Below, one piece after another: positions 5,732 to 7,393 of a stretch of DNA of 7,393 nucleotides. The notes below the pieces were generated by a model. It was not told the DNA's origin, ran no database searches, and worked only from the letters and a program-made list of their open reading frames with translations. The position numbers and the translations under genes were made by a program. Source of the stretch: Thiotrichaceae bacterium (GTDB lineage: Bacteria; Pseudomonadota; Gammaproteobacteria; Thiotrichales; Thiotrichaceae); NCBI GenBank assembly GCA_027030285.1, contig JALVFC010000386.1, positions 1 to 7,393 on the forward strand, read 5' to 3'. The stretch's first letter is position 1. Each line of letters starts with the position of its first letter.

Positions 5732-7393
5732 CTAATGTGTGTATTTTTGTAATGCTTTGGGAACATACTGCTCCATCGGCAGGTTGCCTATATTTAACCC
5801 TAGTTTGGTCATTTCCAGGTTGTGTAAACGTCGATCTACAAAAAGCAGGTTTTTGCGGCGGATCAGGAAGGTATAGGGCTGATCTTCATACATGATCTTC
5901 TCAGCCTGTTGCCATAATGGCATGCGCTTTTCTTCACTGACTGTACTCCTGGACTGATCAATTAGCTTGTCGAGTTGAGAGTTCTTATAGCTAATAAAAT
6001 TGTCTCCGCCTGTTTTTGTTTGTGAGCTGTGAAACATCTGGTAGATATCAGTTTCAATACCACTGGTCCAGCCCAGCGTAATGGCATCAAAGTTCTTTTT
6101 ATCCAGCAAGTCCAGCATAACAGGCCACTCCTGCGGACTGGGAATGAGTTTAATGCCTGCTTTGGCATAAATATCTTTAAGCAGTAGTACCATGCGCTTG
6201 GTATCTTCATTATCCTGAAAATAAACAAGCTCAAACTCAAAAGGTTTTCCATCAGGGCTTTCCAGCACGCCATTGCCATCCCGATCCTCGAAGCCCGCTT
6301 GTTTCAGCAAGACTTTTGCCTTGGCAATATCAAATGGTCGTGGAACCAGGTCTTTATTATGCTGCTTGCTACTGGTGCTGAACGGGCTGACAGCAGGCTC
6401 CGCATAACCCAGAAAAATATCGTTAATAATTTGTTGTCGGTCAGTCAGATAAGTCATTGCCTGACGTACACGTCGGTCAGCAAAAAAAGTACTTTTGCCC
6501 TCTTTTTGCTGATTCCAGCCTATGTAGGAGTAACCGGCAACAGGTGGCATATACTCAAAATTCTGGTTCTGTTGCTTGATTTGTGAATCATTTTTGAGTT
6601 TCTGGTATTCAATCGGGCGTGCATTATAAGTATCAATATCGCCATTTCGAAAGGTCGTTAGCCTGGCGCTGGCGTTCTGGATAACCTTCCACATCACACG
6701 ATTGAAAGAAGGTTGCACATCACCCCAGTAACGCGAATTTCTGACCAGTTCAATGCCTCCCTGATCCGGTGTCCAGCCTTTAGGGTCAGTAAGCCGGTAA
6801 GGACCTGAACCAAACAGCAGACCCTTGGATTCATTGAATTCCTGGGGCGTTTCAAGATAGGGTTTATAAAAATGCTCGGCCAGAATAGCCATACCACCAG
6901 CCAGCTCCAGTGCCTCAAAGTAAGGCTCCTTATAAGTAAAGACGACCTCATAAGGTCCGTTGGCGGTAACACTTTTTATTTTTTCATAATAAGCCCGCTC
7001 ACGAGGCGCCTGTATCTTTTCATTCATAATGAAATTGAAAGTGAACACCACGTCTGAAGCATCCATCGGCTCACCATCAGAAAAGGTCACGTCAGGGCGC
7101 AATTTGAAAGAAATAACCAGCCCATCATCACTCACAGACCAGCTTTTAGCCAGCAAGCCATTCCATTCCAGGGTGTCCGGATCACGCGTTAGCAGGCTCT
7201 CCAGCACATAACTCTGCACCCGTGAAGCATAGGCATCGGTAGACACCAGCGGCGTGATCGTTTTCAGTGAATTACCAAAGGAATTAACATTCCAGTCACC
7301 TTGCGCATAATCAGGTTGCTGGCTGGCATTCCAGGCACGTTTAAAAGCGGGTGCAACCCCCGCAGAGGTTGTTGTTGCGCTACTTGTGTTTGT
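5732..7393 (-). CDS. Peptide ABC transporter substrate-binding protein (SBP_bac_5), 5' end outside window
   Basis: This is the periplasmic binding protein that captures the peptide-like substrate and delivers it to the permeases. The frame is open to the right edge, giving 553 visible residues. The GTG at 7246 is internal, since coding sense continues through GDWNVNSFGNSLKTITPLV before it. Visible residues 80-121 hold the family 5 signature region (LLAKSWSVSDDG, LRPDVTFSDGEPMDASDVVF). Near 370-383 is a DRDGNGVLESPDG turn, an acidic loop common in this family. Near the C-terminus are FDAITLGWTSG and a YTFLIRRK segment. The first visible residues are Thr/Ser-rich (TNTSSATTTSAG), which suits the flexible linker after a signal peptide or lipoprotein anchor that is not visible here. 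Its position as first visible operon gene corresponds to YejA, but similarity to YejA itself was not judged, so no symbol is given. Confidence 0.93.
   Translation of the reverse strand, partial: TNTSSATTTSAGVAPAFKRAWNASQQPDYAQGDWNVNSFGNSLKTITPLVSTDAYASRVQSYVLESLLTRDPDTLEWNGLLAKSWSVSDDGLVISFKLRPDVTFSDGEPMDASDVVFTFNFIMNEKIQAPRERAYYEKIKSVTANGPYEVVFTYKEPYFEALELAGGMAILAEHFYKPYLETPQEFNESKGLLFGSGPYRLTDPKGWTPDQGGIELVRNSRYWGDVQPSFNRVMWKVIQNASARLTTFRNGDIDTYNARPIEYQKLKNDSQIKQQNQNFEYMPPVAGYSYIGWNQQKEGKSTFFADRRVRQAMTYLTDRQQIINDIFLGYAEPAVSPFSTSSKQHNKDLVPRPFDIAKAKVLLKQAGFEDRDGNGVLESPDGKPFEFELVYFQDNEDTKRMVLLLKDIYAKAGIKLIPSPQEWPVMLDLLDKKNFDAITLGWTSGIETDIYQMFHSSQTKTGGDNFISYKNSQLDKLIDQSRSTVSEEKRMPLWQQAEKIMYEDQPYTFLIRRKNLLFVDRRLHNLEMTKLGLNIGNLPMEQYVPKALQKYTH

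Noticed and set aside
7244..7246. GTG as start codon of the binding protein
   Set aside because: Coding sense continues upstream to the window edge with no stop, and the upstream residues look like the mature binding-protein N-terminus, so this GTG is an internal valine.

Overview
The window looks like proteobacterial DNA, most likely from a gammaproteobacterium of moderate GC content. This rests on the AHL-type LuxR regulator, the yejABEF-like peptide transporter layout and the ISAs1-like transposase remnant. The species cannot be fixed from the sequence.

Layout. (1) Positions 1-315 hold the decayed C-terminal end of an ISAs1-type transposase, broken by two frame changes and cut by the left window edge. 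(2) Positions 316-407 are a short leader with a small dyad. (3) Positions 408-1187 (+) encode a complete 259-residue LuxR-family regulator with an autoinducer-binding domain and a GerE-type helix-turn-helix. It keeps all the residues typical of acyl-homoserine-lactone receptors, but no luxI synthase gene lies in the window. (4) Positions 1188-1519 form a convergent gap with several dyads: a hairpin after luxR, a lux/las-box-like inverted repeat, a perfect DnaA-box 9-mer and a hairpin after the transporter operon. (5) Positions 1520-7393 (-) carry one compact operon for an oligopeptide-type ABC importer. It reads from the right edge: substrate-binding protein (5' end outside the window), YejB-like permease, YejE-like permease, then a YejF-like ATPase with two nucleotide-binding domains in one chain. 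The genes are 12 nt apart or overlap by 8 and 4 nt, so they are almost certainly co-transcribed.

The binding protein would capture peptides or peptide-like compounds in the periplasm, the two permeases would form the channel, and the double ATPase would power uptake. Both permeases carry extra hydrophobic segments compared with E. coli YejB and YejE as I remember them: about four helices in YejB and two in YejE. A LuxR solo beside a peptide importer recalls the PipR type of LuxR solo, which responds to an imported plant compound. Here, however, the ligand pocket is of the AHL type and the genes converge rather than share a promoter, so a functional link is only a hypothesis.
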